The translations under genes and the position numbers were made by a program. The notes beneath the pieces are model-generated. The model did not search any database. It was not told the origin of the DNA and worked only from the letters and a program-made list of their open reading frames with translations. A stretch of DNA of 14,816 bases from Holophaga sp. (lineage in GTDB: Bacteria > Acidobacteriota > Holophagae > Holophagales > Holophagaceae): positions 1 to 14,816 of the forward strand of contig JARLGP010000237.1 in the NCBI GenBank assembly GCA_031292735.1, read 5' to 3'. This document shows positions 1 through 7,324 of the stretch, in pieces; the stretch's first letter is position 1, and every line of letters starts with the position of its first letter.

Positions 1-658
1 CGCCGAAGGCCAGGGCCTTGACGATGTCCCCGGCATAGCGGATCCCCCCGTCGGCCACGATGGACCGGTCCGCCCGGGCGCATTCCTGGATCGCCGTGAG
101 CTGGGGCACCCCGAACCCGGTCTTGATCCGGGTCGTGCAGACACTGCCGGGACCGATGCCGACCTTCACGATATCGGCCTTCACCGAGGCGAGGTAGTCC
201 GCGCCCGCGTAGGTGGCCACGTTGCCGGCCATGATGCATTCGTTGGGGAGCATCTGCCGCATGCGCTTGATCATCTTGCCCACGTACTTGGCGTGGCCGT
301 GGGCCACATCCACGCAGAAATATTGGGCCCCGGCGCCCTTCAGGGCCTCCACCCGCTCCATCTCCTTTTCCGAAGTGCCCACCGAGACGAAGGTCTGGCC
401 CTTGCAGCGCAGGAACATCGCCACATTCTCCTCCACCGAGCAGAACCGGTGCAGGATCCCGATTCCGCCCTTGGCCGAAATGAAATCGGCCATGCCGTCC
501 TCGGTGATGGTGTCCATGTTCGCGGTCATCACCGGCAGTTCCAGCGTCAGTTTGCCGGTCTTGTCGGTCATGCCGATTTCAACGGTCCGCCGGGACTCAT
601 GGTGGTTGTAGGCGGGGACCAGAAGCACATCATCGAAGGTCATGGCGGTTTCGGACAT
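1..658 (-). CDS. guaC: GMP reductase / CBS-less IMP dehydrogenase family protein (3' end cut by window)
   Basis: NAD(P)-dependent TIM-barrel enzyme of guanine nucleotide metabolism. It either reduces GMP to IMP or oxidises IMP to XMP in the cytosol. The 219 visible residues include the N-terminal FDDVLLVPA strand, the substrate-side ANMDT motif (46-50), GGIGILHR (64-71), DVAHGH (117-122), AGNVAT (144-149) and the catalytic loop [11 protein letters not shown] with its nucleophile Cys174, followed by the ADGGIR phosphate-binding strand (202-207). There is no room for CBS domains: about 124 residues separate NMDT from the catalytic Cys, as in GMP reductases, whereas typical IMPDH inserts a CBS pair. 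However, the MDTITE and GGIGILH motifs are IMPDH-like. The C-terminal part that would separate the two activities lies off the window. The ATG start is preceded by AGGTG at 5 bases; a second in-frame ATG lies at 643. An AraC-type regulator lies just upstream on the same strand. The family is certain; the choice of GMP reductase is moderate. Confidence 0.8.
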   Translation of the reverse strand, partial: MSETAMTFDDVLLVPAYNHHESRRTVEIGMTDKTGKLTLELPVMTANMDTITEDGMADFISAKGGIGILHRFCSVEENVAMFLRCKGQTFVSVGTSEKEMERVEALKGAGAQYFCVDVAHGHAKYVGKMIKRMRQMLPNECIMAGNVATYAGADYLASVKADIVKVGIGPGSVCTTRIKTGFGVPQLTAIQECARADRSIVADGGIRYAGDIVKALAFG

Positions 659-701
659 GGCGACACCTTTCGGGACAAGTCATCAGTCTACATCCCTCGG
701 C

Positions 702-718
702 GCCGCCCATGCGGCGGC
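702..718. other. GC-rich hairpin between the AraC-type gene and guaC
   Basis: A perfect 6-bp inverted repeat (GCCGCC / GGCGGC) around the 5-base loop CATGC lies about 40 bp after the AraC-type stop codon and 45 bp before the guaC start. On the minus strand no T-run follows the stem, so it is at best a weak or Rho-assisted terminator. It could be incidental in DNA this GC-rich. Confidence 0.3.
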
Positions 719-756
719 CGGCGACCACCCGCCCGGCCTCTCGAAGGCAACGGCTC

Positions 757-1614
757 CTACGTTTTCTTGAACTGCCGGTCGTAGGCTTCCTGGGCGTATT
801 TGCTGGGGGGGACGCTGAACCGGCGCTTGAACGCGCGGGTGAAGGCGGAGGCGTCATAGAAGCCCAGGGACTCGGCCACATCCAAGGGCCGCTCGCCGTC
901 GGACAGGAGCTGCACCGCCCGCTGCAGGCGCCGCTCGATCAAATACTGATGGGGGGTGGTGCTGGTGGCTTCCCGGAACAGCCGGATGAAGTGATCCGGG
1001 GTGCACCGGGCCAGCTTGGCCATCTCCGGAACGCTGTTGGGCGCGCCCAGATGGGCCTCCATGTGGTCCAGCACCACCTGAAGGGTGGAGCGGGTGAGGC
1101 GGTAGGGGAACCGGGCCCGGTCCTCCTTCTCGCACAGCCGGGTGAGTTCCGCGCCCAGAAGGATCAGGAACAGTTCCCGGGTCATCAGCTGCAGCCCGTC
1201 GGGGTTGGAAATTTCCTGGGTGAAGATCCCGAACAGCTGCTTCAGGCTCTGGCTGCGCAGCACCGCATAGCTGGCCTCCTGCCACTTGCGGGGCGGGTGC
1301 TGCAGGACGGAGACCAGGGGCTCGGGGAAAGGCCCATCCATCTGCAGCGCCGTGAAGCCGAACGGTGTTTCGGGGTGATGCCGCTTGAAGGTATGCCCGA
1401 ATCCGGGCATCAGCAGCGCCAGGCTGCCCCGGGGCACCACGCCTTCCTCGGTGTCCTCGCCGGTGCAGACCCGGATGGGGCTGCCGGGCAGCAGCAGCGT
1501 CCAGGATTCATTGGACGGCATCGCCTTGGCGGGAACCGGATCACGTTTGCAGATCACCAGCCGCAAGGGGCCGCTGGTATAGGTTTGGACGTTTTTTGTA
1601 TCGGGACCGGTCAT
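757..1614 (-). CDS. AraC/XylS-family transcriptional regulator
   Basis: A 285-residue DNA-binding regulator with a cupin-like N-terminal sensing domain (about 15-110), a linker, and a C-terminal double helix-turn-helix (about 180-280). The second half is classic AraC: SVPEMAKLARCTPDHFIRLF (first HTH), the middle helix with YLIERRLQRAVQLL, then VAESLGFYDASAFTRAFKRRF (second HTH) and a PSKYAQE tail. The ligand is unknown; the N-terminal half shows no diagnostic motif. I chose the ATG at 1614 because the family domain begins shortly after it. The frame stays open upstream to a TTG at 1704, but that 30-residue extension looks non-homologous and neither start has a strong Shine-Dalgarno. It sits between purQ (103 bp upstream) and guaC (98 bp downstream) on one strand, so control of a neighbouring purine gene is possible but unproven. 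Confidence 0.9.
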   Translation of the reverse strand: MTGPDTKNVQTYTSGPLRLVICKRDPVPAKAMPSNESWTLLLPGSPIRVCTGEDTEEGVVPRGSLALLMPGFGHTFKRHHPETPFGFTALQMDGPFPEPLVSVLQHPPRKWQEASYAVLRSQSLKQLFGIFTQEISNPDGLQLMTRELFLILLGAELTRLCEKEDRARFPYRLTRSTLQVVLDHMEAHLGAPNSVPEMAKLARCTPDHFIRLFREATSTTPHQYLIERRLQRAVQLLSDGERPLDVAESLGFYDASAFTRAFKRRFSVPPSKYAQEAYDRQFKKT

Positions 1615-1717
1615 AGGTTTTTTCTTGGGGACAAATGACGGGTGGGTGGAGTTCTGCGCTCCGAAATGGTCGGCTTCGACCCGAATGGATCGATTCCAGC
1701 TCAAGGATATTAGAGTA

Positions 1718-2416
1718 TCAAACTTTAGAAAGCATACCCTCGATGCTCTTCAACAACCACAATCCGTCGGTCCCGCCCGTCACATCTTCTACGGCACGCT
1801 CGGGATGAGGCATCATTCCCAGCACATTTCCCCGCTCGTTGACGATCCCGGCGATGGCGTGGGCGGCCCCGTTGGGGGTGTACTGCGGGCTGGTGTCGCC
1901 CTCGGCCGAGCAGTAGCGGAACACCACCCCGCCCCGGGCCTCCAGGGCCTCCAGGCCGGCCTGGTCCAGCGTGTAGTTGCCTTCGGCGTGGGCGATGGGT
2001 ATCCGGAGGATCTGCCCCACCGCCATGGCCCCGGTGAAGGGCAGCCCGGTCCGCTCCACCCGGATGTGCACGTCCTTGTGGATGAAACGCAGGGATTCGT
2101 TGCGCAGCAGGGCTCCAGGCAGCATCTGCGCCTCGCACAGGATCTGGAAGCCGTTGCAGATGCCCACCACCAGCCCGCCCTGGTCGGCGAACCGCTTGAT
2201 GTCCGCCATGATCGGCGAAAGGGCGGCGATGGCGCCGCAGCGCAGGTAGTCGCCGTAGCTGAACCCGCCGGGGACGAACACCAGGTCGGTGCCGTCCGGC
2301 AGCCGCTCGGTCCGGTGCCACACCGCCTGGGCATCCCAGCCCATCACCGCGCCGCAGGCGTGCATCGCGTCGTGGTCGCAGTTGGAGCCCGGGAAGGTGG
2401 GGATGGCGACCCGCAT
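1718..2416 (-). CDS. purQ: Phosphoribosylformylglycinamidine synthase, glutaminase subunit PurQ
   Basis: Glutaminase subunit of the three-part FGAM synthase (PurS-PurQ-small PurL). It releases ammonia from glutamine for the ATP-dependent step FGAR to FGAM in de novo purine synthesis. The 232 residues form a class I glutamine amidotransferase: IPTFPGSNCDHD at the N-terminus, VPGGFSYGDYLRCGAIAA (48-65), nucleophile elbow GICNGFQ with Cys87, and MMPHPERA carrying His204 and Glu206, which completes the triad. The length is that of stand-alone PurQ. The ATG overlaps the purS stop codon (TGATG) and has GAGGTG inside purS at 5 bases, so the pair should be translationally coupled. A longer in-frame start at 2473 would run deep into purS and is rejected. 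The partner purL is not in the window. Confidence 0.97.
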   Translation of the reverse strand: MRVAIPTFPGSNCDHDAMHACGAVMGWDAQAVWHRTERLPDGTDLVFVPGGFSYGDYLRCGAIAALSPIMADIKRFADQGGLVVGICNGFQILCEAQMLPGALLRNESLRFIHKDVHIRVERTGLPFTGAMAVGQILRIPIAHAEGNYTLDQAGLEALEARGGVVFRYCSAEGDTSPQYTPNGAAHAIAGIVNERGNVLGMMPHPERAVEDVTGGTDGLWLLKSIEGMLSKV

Positions 2417-2652
2417 CAGAGCACCTCGATGCTGGCTTTTTCCATCACGGGATTGACCAGCAGCTTTTCGCACATGGCCCGGGCCCGGGTTTCCGCTTCG
2501 GCCCGGTCGGCCGCCGGCACCTCCAGCTCGATCAGCCGGCCGATGCGCACCTGTTCCACCTGGAACCCGAAGCCGTGCAGCCCCTGTTCCACGGCCTTGC
2601 CCTGGGGATCCAGGATCCCCGGTTTCAGCGTCACCAGCACTCGCACCTTCAT
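2416..2652 (-). CDS. purS: Phosphoribosylformylglycinamidine synthase subunit PurS
   Basis: A small bridging subunit of 78 residues that links PurQ to PurL and is thought to help pass ammonia between their active sites. The sequence matches the family throughout: an N-terminal strand MKVRVLVTLKPGILDPQGKA, then AVEQGLHGFGF, VEQVRIGRLIELEV, and a C-terminal helix ending in the typical CEKLLVNPVMEKASIEVL-type segment. The start is the ATG at 2652 because homologues begin with this M-K-V strand; a G-rich ribosome site (GGGGGA) sits 4 bases upstream. An extra in-frame start at 2679 adds nine residues with no family match. It is followed directly by purQ with one base shared, and preceded by rsmI 57 bp away on the same strand. 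Confidence 0.96.
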   Translation of the reverse strand: MKVRVLVTLKPGILDPQGKAVEQGLHGFGFQVEQVRIGRLIELEVPAADRAEAETRARAMCEKLLVNPVMEKASIEVL

Positions 2653-2709
2653 GTGTCCCCCAATGCTTGATTCTATCACCTGCCCGTTTCGTTCTGCCCC
2701 GGCGTCCTG

Positions 2710-3564
2710 CTAGCGCGCCGCCACCGCCAGCCGGTACAGCTCGCTGGCCGGCACCCCCAGGTGCCGGGCCAGGGGCTTCACCGCCTCGCGCAGGGTCATG
2801 CCGCCCTCCCGGGCCGCGTCCAGGAAGCGGAGGGCCCAGGGCGGCAGTTCCGCCCCGTCGAAGGCCACCTCCGGATCGGTGACGGTGCGCTTGGCGTCGG
2901 CGCCGGCGATCACCAGCACCATCTCGCCCCGGTTCTCGCCGCCCAGCAGCCCGGCCACTTCAGCCGGCGTGCCCCGGTACCAGCTCTCGTGCAGCTTGGT
3001 CAGCTCCCGGCCCAGGGCGATCTCCCGGTCCGGCAGCAGCTCGGCCATCTCGGACAGGGCGGCGACGATCCGGTGCGGGGTTTCGAACACCACCACGGTC
3101 TCCTCCCGGGTGCCCAGCTTGCGCAGGAAGGCCTTGCGCGGCTCGCTGCGGGAGGGCAGGTAGCCCCAGAAGCTGAAGGCATGGCTGGGCAGACCCGAGG
3201 CCACCACCGCCAGGGTCACCGCCGAGGGCCCGGGCAGCACCGTCACCTGGATCCCCGCCTCCCGGGCCAGCCGGGCCAGCTCGAACCCGGGGTCGTTGAT
3301 CCCCGGCAGCCCCGCGTCGGAACAATAGGCCACGGTCCGGCCCGCGGCCAGGGACTGGGCCACCCGCTCGGCGGCCTCGGCGCTGGCATGGTCGTCGAAC
3401 CGCTGGAGCGGCTTGTCGATGCCCAGGTGGGCCAGCAGCCCGCCGGTGCGGCGGGTGTCTTCGCAGGCCACCAGGTCGCAGCCTTCAAGGGCCTCCACGG
3501 CCCGGTGGGTCAGATCGCCCAGGTTGCCAAGCGGGGTTGGCACCAGAATGAGATGTCCAGGCAC
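2710..3564 (-). CDS. rsmI: 16S rRNA (cytidine-2'-O)-methyltransferase RsmI
   Basis: SAM-dependent enzyme that 2'-O-methylates C1402 (E. coli numbering) of 16S rRNA at the decoding centre. The 284 residues match the usual length of about 280-290. It has the tetrapyrrole-methylase fold motifs: LVPTPLGNLGDLTHRA at the N-terminus (7-22), ACEDTRRTGGLL (33-44), SDAGLPGINDPG (82-93), VLPGPSA (109-115), SGLP...FSFWGYLPSRS (123-140) and the FETPHRI segment (160-166). The SDAG loop reads GLPGINDPG where most relatives have GTPLISDPG, a mild variation. The start is GTG, supported by GGAGGG 5 bases upstream. It lies head-to-head with the glycosylase gene across 109 bp and may be the first gene of a run through purS-purQ. 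Confidence 0.95.
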   Translation of the reverse strand: MPGHLILVPTPLGNLGDLTHRAVEALEGCDLVACEDTRRTGGLLAHLGIDKPLQRFDDHASAEAAERVAQSLAAGRTVAYCSDAGLPGINDPGFELARLAREAGIQVTVLPGPSAVTLAVVASGLPSHAFSFWGYLPSRSEPRKAFLRKLGTREETVVVFETPHRIVAALSEMAELLPDREIALGRELTKLHESWYRGTPAEVAGLLGGENRGEMVLVIAGADAKRTVTDPEVAFDGAELPPWALRFLDAAREGGMTLREAVKPLARHLGVPASELYRLAVAAR

Positions 3565-3569
3565 GGCGG

Positions 3570-3575
3570 CCCTCC
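3570..3575 (-). promoter_or_regulatory. Ribosome binding site deciding the GTG start of rsmI
   Basis: GGAGGG on the minus strand, 5 bases from the GTG at 3564. It is the only good Shine-Dalgarno in the 109-bp divergent gap on this strand and supports the non-ATG start. Confidence 0.7.
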
Positions 3576-3598
3576 AGAGGCTCTAGTCTACCCGGCCC

Positions 3599-3620
3599 GG
3601 GCTGCAGCCCTCCCCGGAGG
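3599..3620. other. Two adjoining dyads in the rsmI / glycosylase divergent gap
   Basis: A perfect 12-bp palindrome GGGCTGCAGCCC (3599-3610) overlaps a second inverted repeat, CCTCC-CC-GGAGG (3609-3620). They lie between two divergently read genes, where an operator could act on either side. The local base composition makes chance dyads likely, so this is only a candidate site. Confidence 0.3.
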
Positions 3621-3662
3621 ACAGCCAGGCTCCGGAAGCGCTACAGTCGAGCCAAGATCTTC

Positions 3663-3667
3663 AGGAG
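3663..3667 (+). promoter_or_regulatory. Ribosome binding site deciding the ATG start of the glycosylase gene
   Basis: AGGAG with 6 bases to the ATG at 3674. A TTG immediately before it (3671) would leave only 3 bases, so the ATG is preferred. Confidence 0.7.
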
Positions 3668-3673
3668 AGGTTG

Positions 3674-4855
3674 ATGGCCCCATCCAGCCCCCAGCTCACC
3701 GCCGCCCAGGCCCGCCGGCTGCTGCTGGCCGGCCAGGCCCTGCTGGGGCCGCCTCCGCCGGGCGGACTGGAAGGCCTGGTCCAGCAGCTGGGCTACGTGC
3801 AGCTGGACTCCATCAACGTGGTGGAGCGGGCGCACCACCTGATCCTCGGCTGCCGCACGGAAGCCTACGATCCGGCGCAGTTCGAGGCCCTGCTGGAGCA
3901 GCGCCGGCTGTTCGAGCACTGGACCCATGACGCCGCGGCCATCCCGCTCCGCTGGTATCCCCATTGGCACCTGCGCTTCCCCAAGAGCCGGGCGCGGATC
4001 CTGGCCAGCCCCTGGTGGCGCGAGCGCATGGGCGACCAGGCCGAGGCGCTGCTCGCCCAGGTGCTGGAGCGGATCCGCGCCGAGGGCCCGCTGCGCAGCG
4101 CCGATTTCGAGCAGCCCGGCACGGGCGGCGCCGGGTGGTGGGGCTGGAAGCCGCACAAGGCCGCCCTGGAGCTGCTTTGGCACACCGGCGAACTGGCGGT
4201 GGCCAGCCGGCTGCATTTCCACAAAAGCTACGATCTGGCCGAGCGGGTGTTCCCCGAGGCCCACGCCCTGCCCCCGCCGGCCCCGGACGCCCACCTGGAG
4301 TGGGCCTGCGCCACCGCCCTGGAGCGGCTCGGAGCGGCCACGCCCCGGGAGCTGGCCGCCTTCTGGAACGCCGTGGAACCGGCCGACGCGGCCCGGTGGT
4401 GCGCCGCCGCCCAGGCCGGGGGGCGGATCGCGCAGGTGGCGGTGCAGCCCCGGGACGGCGGCCCGGCCAAGCCCTGCTTCGCCGTGCCGGACTGGCGCGA
4501 GCGGCTGGCCGCCCTGCCCGAGCCCGGCGAGCGGATGGTGATCCTGTGCCCGTTCGACCCGATCCTGCGGGACCGGGCCCGCACCCTGCGCCTGTTCGGC
4601 TTCGACTACCGGTTCGAGGCCTTCGTGCCCGAAGCCAGGCGGCAGTTCGGCTACTACGTGCTGCCCATCCTGGAAGGGGAGACCCTGGTGGGGCGGCTGG
4701 ACGCCAAGCACCACCGGGACCGGGGCGTCCTGGAATGCAAGGGGCTCTGGTGGGAGAAGGCGGTGCGCCCCACCAAGGCCCGCCAGCGCCGGCTGCGCAC
4801 GGCGCTGGAAACCCTGGCCCGCAGGATCGGGGCCGGCGAGGTTCAGTACCCCTGA
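3674..4855 (+). CDS. ycaQ: YcaQ/AlkX-type winged-helix DNA glycosylase
   Basis: A 393-residue member of the HTH_42 (YcaQ/AlkZ) superfamily. Known relatives remove bulky alkyl adducts and unhook interstrand crosslinks: E. coli YcaQ (AlkX) and Streptomyces AlkZ, which acts on azinomycin lesions. The signature block near the N-terminus reads GYVQLDSINVVERAHHLIL (40-58). It carries a Q-x-D motif (Gln43, Asp45), the YcaQ-like form rather than the Q-x-Q form of AlkZ. Further family marks are the FEHWTHDAAAIP segment, HKAALELLWHTGELAV (about 158-173), the LCPFDPILRDR block near 295-305 and the GYYVLPILEGE...GRLDAKHHR stretch near the end, which is the usual C-terminal module. It stands alone on the plus strand: divergent from rsmI and overlapping cydB tail-to-tail by 13 bp. 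Confident on family; substrate inferred. Confidence 0.9.
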   Translation: MAPSSPQLTAAQARRLLLAGQALLGPPPPGGLEGLVQQLGYVQLDSINVVERAHHLILGCRTEAYDPAQFEALLEQRRLFEHWTHDAAAIPLRWYPHWHLRFPKSRARILASPWWRERMGDQAEALLAQVLERIRAEGPLRSADFEQPGTGGAGWWGWKPHKAALELLWHTGELAVASRLHFHKSYDLAERVFPEAHALPPPAPDAHLEWACATALERLGAATPRELAAFWNAVEPADAARWCAAAQAGGRIAQVAVQPRDGGPAKPCFAVPDWRERLAALPEPGERMVILCPFDPILRDRARTLRLFGFDYRFEAFVPEARRQFGYYVLPILEGETLVGRLDAKHHRDRGVLECKGLWWEKAVRPTKARQRRLRTALETLARRIGAGEVQYP

Positions 4856-5889
4856 CCTTCCTTCGGGGCGGCGACCTTGCCCCGGTGCAGCCAGAACAGG
4901 AAGGCGAAATAGGCCAGGGCGATGGGGAAGCCGATGAACCACCACACCATCCCGGCCCGCAAGCTTCCGGCCCCGGCGCTGGCGTTGTGGGCGGTGAGGC
5001 TGGCGGCCGGATCCAGGGTGGAGCGCAGCATCACCGGCCAGACGCAGGCGGCGGTGGCGGCCAGGATGCCGATGATGAAGGCGCCCGAACCGAGGAAGGC
5101 CATCAGGTAGCGCTCGCCCTTGAGGCCGGCCGCCACGGTGACCAGGCCGCCCAGGAACAGGACCATGCCCACCCAGGCCAGGGGCGCGTGGGGCAGGTTG
5201 TGGTAGACCGACGGGTTCACCACCGCCGTGGCCCAGGTGGCCGCCAGGGCCAGCACCGCCACGACCGGCCACAGCGCCACGGCCGCGTGGCGGCAGCGCA
5301 GGTGCAGCACGTTCCCGGTCTTCCAGGCCAGGAACAGCGCCCCGTGGGCGGTGAGGGTGGCCAGCACCAGGACGCCCATGAGCACGGTGTACCAGTCCAG
5401 GATGCCCACCGGGTTGCCGGTGCCGAAGCTGGTGAACAGCGGGATCTGGAAGTAGCCGGTGGCGTCCAGCGGCACGCCGCGCACCACGTTGCCCAGGGCG
5501 GCGCCCAGCAGGATGGGCAGCAGGGTGCTGGCGAAGGCGAACACCAGGTCCCAGAACGAGCGCCACATGACGTCCTCCACGTGGGAGCGGAACTCGATGG
5601 CGATGCCGCGCAGGATCAGCGCCCAGATCACCATGAACATGGCCAGGTAGAACCCGGAGAAGCCCGCCGCCAGCAGGCGCGGGAAGGCCAGGAACATCGC
5701 CCCGCCGGCGGCCAGCAGCCAGACCTCGTTGCCGTCCCACAGGGGCCCGATGGCCGCCAGCACCTCGCGGCGCTCGGCCTCGGTGCGGGCCACGACCAGG
5801 TGCAGCACCCCCGAGCCGAAATCGAAGCCGTCCATGACGGCGTAGATCGCGACCATGACGGAAACCAGCCAGAACCAGAGCATTTCCAT
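4843..5889 (-). CDS. cydB: Cytochrome bd-type quinol oxidase subunit II (CydB)
   Basis: Inner-membrane subunit that pairs with CydA to oxidise quinol and reduce oxygen to water. The 348 residues contain about eight or nine hydrophobic segments. Family marks are the N-terminal YAVMDGFDFGSGVLHL (16-31), IGPLWDGNEVWLLAAGGAMF, FPRLLAAGFSGFYLAMFM, LRGIAIEFR, and a later FGTGNPVGILDWYTVLMG segment. The DGFDFG motif is in the standard place. ATG at 5889 has AGGAG at 6 bases, and that ribosome site overlaps the cydA stop codon (TAGGAG); 9 bp separate the genes, so the two are surely co-translated from one message. The last 13 bp are shared with the end of the convergent glycosylase gene. No small CydX-like frame follows, because the opposite strand is occupied. 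Confidence 0.96.
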   Translation of the reverse strand: MEMLWFWLVSVMVAIYAVMDGFDFGSGVLHLVVARTEAERREVLAAIGPLWDGNEVWLLAAGGAMFLAFPRLLAAGFSGFYLAMFMVIWALILRGIAIEFRSHVEDVMWRSFWDLVFAFASTLLPILLGAALGNVVRGVPLDATGYFQIPLFTSFGTGNPVGILDWYTVLMGVLVLATLTAHGALFLAWKTGNVLHLRCRHAAVALWPVVAVLALAATWATAVVNPSVYHNLPHAPLAWVGMVLFLGGLVTVAAGLKGERYLMAFLGSGAFIIGILAATAACVWPVMLRSTLDPAASLTAHNASAGAGSLRAGMVWWFIGFPIALAYFAFLFWLHRGKVAAPKEGQGY

Positions 5890-5898
5890 GGTGATCTC

Positions 5899-7221
5899 CT
5901 AGTGGGCAACCGGGCCGTGGTTCACTTCCCGTCCCACCAGGAACAGGAACAGCAGCCCCAACACGAAATAGAGCCCGGCGAAGCCCAGGCTGGTGAACAC
6001 CGTCTGCCCGGGGTGCACCAGTTGGGAGGTGCCCTCCCCGGTGCGCAGCAGCCCGTACACCAGCCACGGCTGGCGGCCGAACTCGGCCACCACCCAGCCG
6101 GCCGAGTTGGCGATGAAGGGGAACGGGAAGGCCAGCATCAGCACCCAGAGCAGCGGCCGGATCTGCTGCAGCCGGCCGAGCGCCAGGCACAGGGTCGAAA
6201 GCCCCATGAGCGCGATGAACAGGGTGCCCAGGCCCACCATGATGTGGAAGCCGTAGTACAGGAACTCCAGGTTGGTGGGCCACTGGTCCGGCGGGAACTC
6301 GTCCAGCCCCTTCACGTTGCTGGAGAACGAGCCGTAGGCGATGAAGCTCAGCAGCCCGGGCAGGCGCACCGGGTTGTCCAGGGTGCGGCCCGCCACGTTG
6401 GGCTGGCCGATGAGGTTCAGTTCGGCGTAGGGCCCGCTGTGCCAGCGGCCCTCCATGGCGGCCAGGGTCGGCTGCTGGTGCCGCGCCACACGCTTGCCGG
6501 CCTGGTCGCCAGTGGGGAAGGCCACCAGGAGGCTGGCCAGGAACCCGACGATGACGCCGGTCTTCAGGAACAGGGCGGCCTGCTGCAGATGCGTGCCGCG
6601 CAGGGTCCAGAAGGCCCCCACCGCCGCCACCGCGAACGCGCCGGTGACCGTGGCGCCCATCATGTTGTGCAGGTACTGCACGATGGCCCAGGGGTTGAGC
6701 AGGAAGGTCCAGAAGCTGGCCAACTGCAGGCTGCCGTCGGCGGCCACCTGGTAGCCCACCGGGTGCTGCATGAAGGCGTTGGTGGCGATGATGAAGTAGC
6801 CGGACAACCAGCTGCCCACGAACAGCGCCAGCGCGGCCAGGAAGTGCAGCCGGGGGCTCAGCCTGCGCTCGCCCCACACCAGCAGGCCCAGGAAGGTGCT
6901 TTCCAGGAAGAAGGCGAACATGCCCTCCATGCCCAGGGTCTGGCCGATGACGCCGCCGGCGTGGCTGGAGAACCGGGCCCAGTTGGTGCCGAACTGGAAT
7001 TCCAGCGGGATGCCGGTGACCACGCCCACCGCGAAGCTCAGCCCGAAGATGCGGATCCAGAACCGGGCCGCGGTGTTGCAGGCCTCGTCGCCCCGCGCCA
7101 GGGCCCGCCCCTTGAGCACCAGGATGATCAGGGCCAGGCCCATGGTGAGCTGGGGGAACAGGTAGTGGAAGGTCGCCGTGAAGCCGAACTGGAGCCTATG
7201 CCAGAACAACAGGTCACCCAT
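5899..7221 (-). CDS. cydA: Cytochrome bd-type quinol oxidase subunit I (CydA)
   Basis: Haem-bearing catalytic subunit of the bd-type terminal oxidase. The 440 residues show RLQFGFTATFHYLF with His19 (haem b595 ligand position in E. coli CydA), GMEGMFAFFLEST with Glu99 and Glu107 (proton path), the YLHN motif with His185 (b558), FPTGDQAGKRVARHQQP opening the quinol loop, FHIMVGLG with Met328 (b558) and VAEFGRQPW near the C-terminus. The loop between the QP segment and FHIMVG is short, so this is the short-Q-loop class, not the long E. coli type. I start at the ATG at 7221: it places the N-terminal ligands at the E. coli numbers and gives a 7-base spacing to GGAGGG. The ATG two codons earlier (7227) would be only 1 base from that site. 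It is first of the cydAB pair. Confidence 0.96.
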   Translation of the reverse strand: MGDLLFWHRLQFGFTATFHYLFPQLTMGLALIILVLKGRALARGDEACNTAARFWIRIFGLSFAVGVVTGIPLEFQFGTNWARFSSHAGGVIGQTLGMEGMFAFFLESTFLGLLVWGERRLSPRLHFLAALALFVGSWLSGYFIIATNAFMQHPVGYQVAADGSLQLASFWTFLLNPWAIVQYLHNMMGATVTGAFAVAAVGAFWTLRGTHLQQAALFLKTGVIVGFLASLLVAFPTGDQAGKRVARHQQPTLAAMEGRWHSGPYAELNLIGQPNVAGRTLDNPVRLPGLLSFIAYGSFSSNVKGLDEFPPDQWPTNLEFLYYGFHIMVGLGTLFIALMGLSTLCLALGRLQQIRPLLWVLMLAFPFPFIANSAGWVVAEFGRQPWLVYGLLRTGEGTSQLVHPGQTVFTSLGFAGLYFVLGLLFLFLVGREVNHGPVAH

Positions 7222-7228
7222 CGTCATG

Positions 7229-7234
7229 CCCTCC
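7229..7234 (-). promoter_or_regulatory. Ribosome binding site deciding the cydA start
   Basis: GGAGGG on the minus strand. It is 7 bases from the ATG at 7221 but only 1 base from the ATG at 7227, which favours the downstream start. Confidence 0.65.
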
Positions 7235-7324
7235 GTGAAACATCAGCCATGAAATACCGTGCGGACCTCCTACCTTGTCACGCATTCCTCCACCGCACAA
7301 TCGGAGTTCACAGGTCCCGGAGCC

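Noticed and set aside
1615..1704. TTG-started 30-residue N-terminal extension of the AraC-type regulator
   Set aside because: No ribosome site precedes the TTG and the added residues do not resemble the family N-terminus.
3641..6877. A 1078-codon open frame on the minus strand across the glycosylase gene and cydAB
   Set aside because: It is a shadow frame produced by strong G/C third-position bias. Its product is a low-complexity Ala/Gly/Pro/Arg string with no domain, while the glycosylase, CydB and CydA frames have clear family motifs over the same DNA.
7222..7324. A terminator or strong promoter between pabC and cydA
   Set aside because: A GTGACA -35-like box (7276-7281, minus strand) is present but the matching -10 is poor at any allowed spacing, and no hairpin with a T-run follows pabC.
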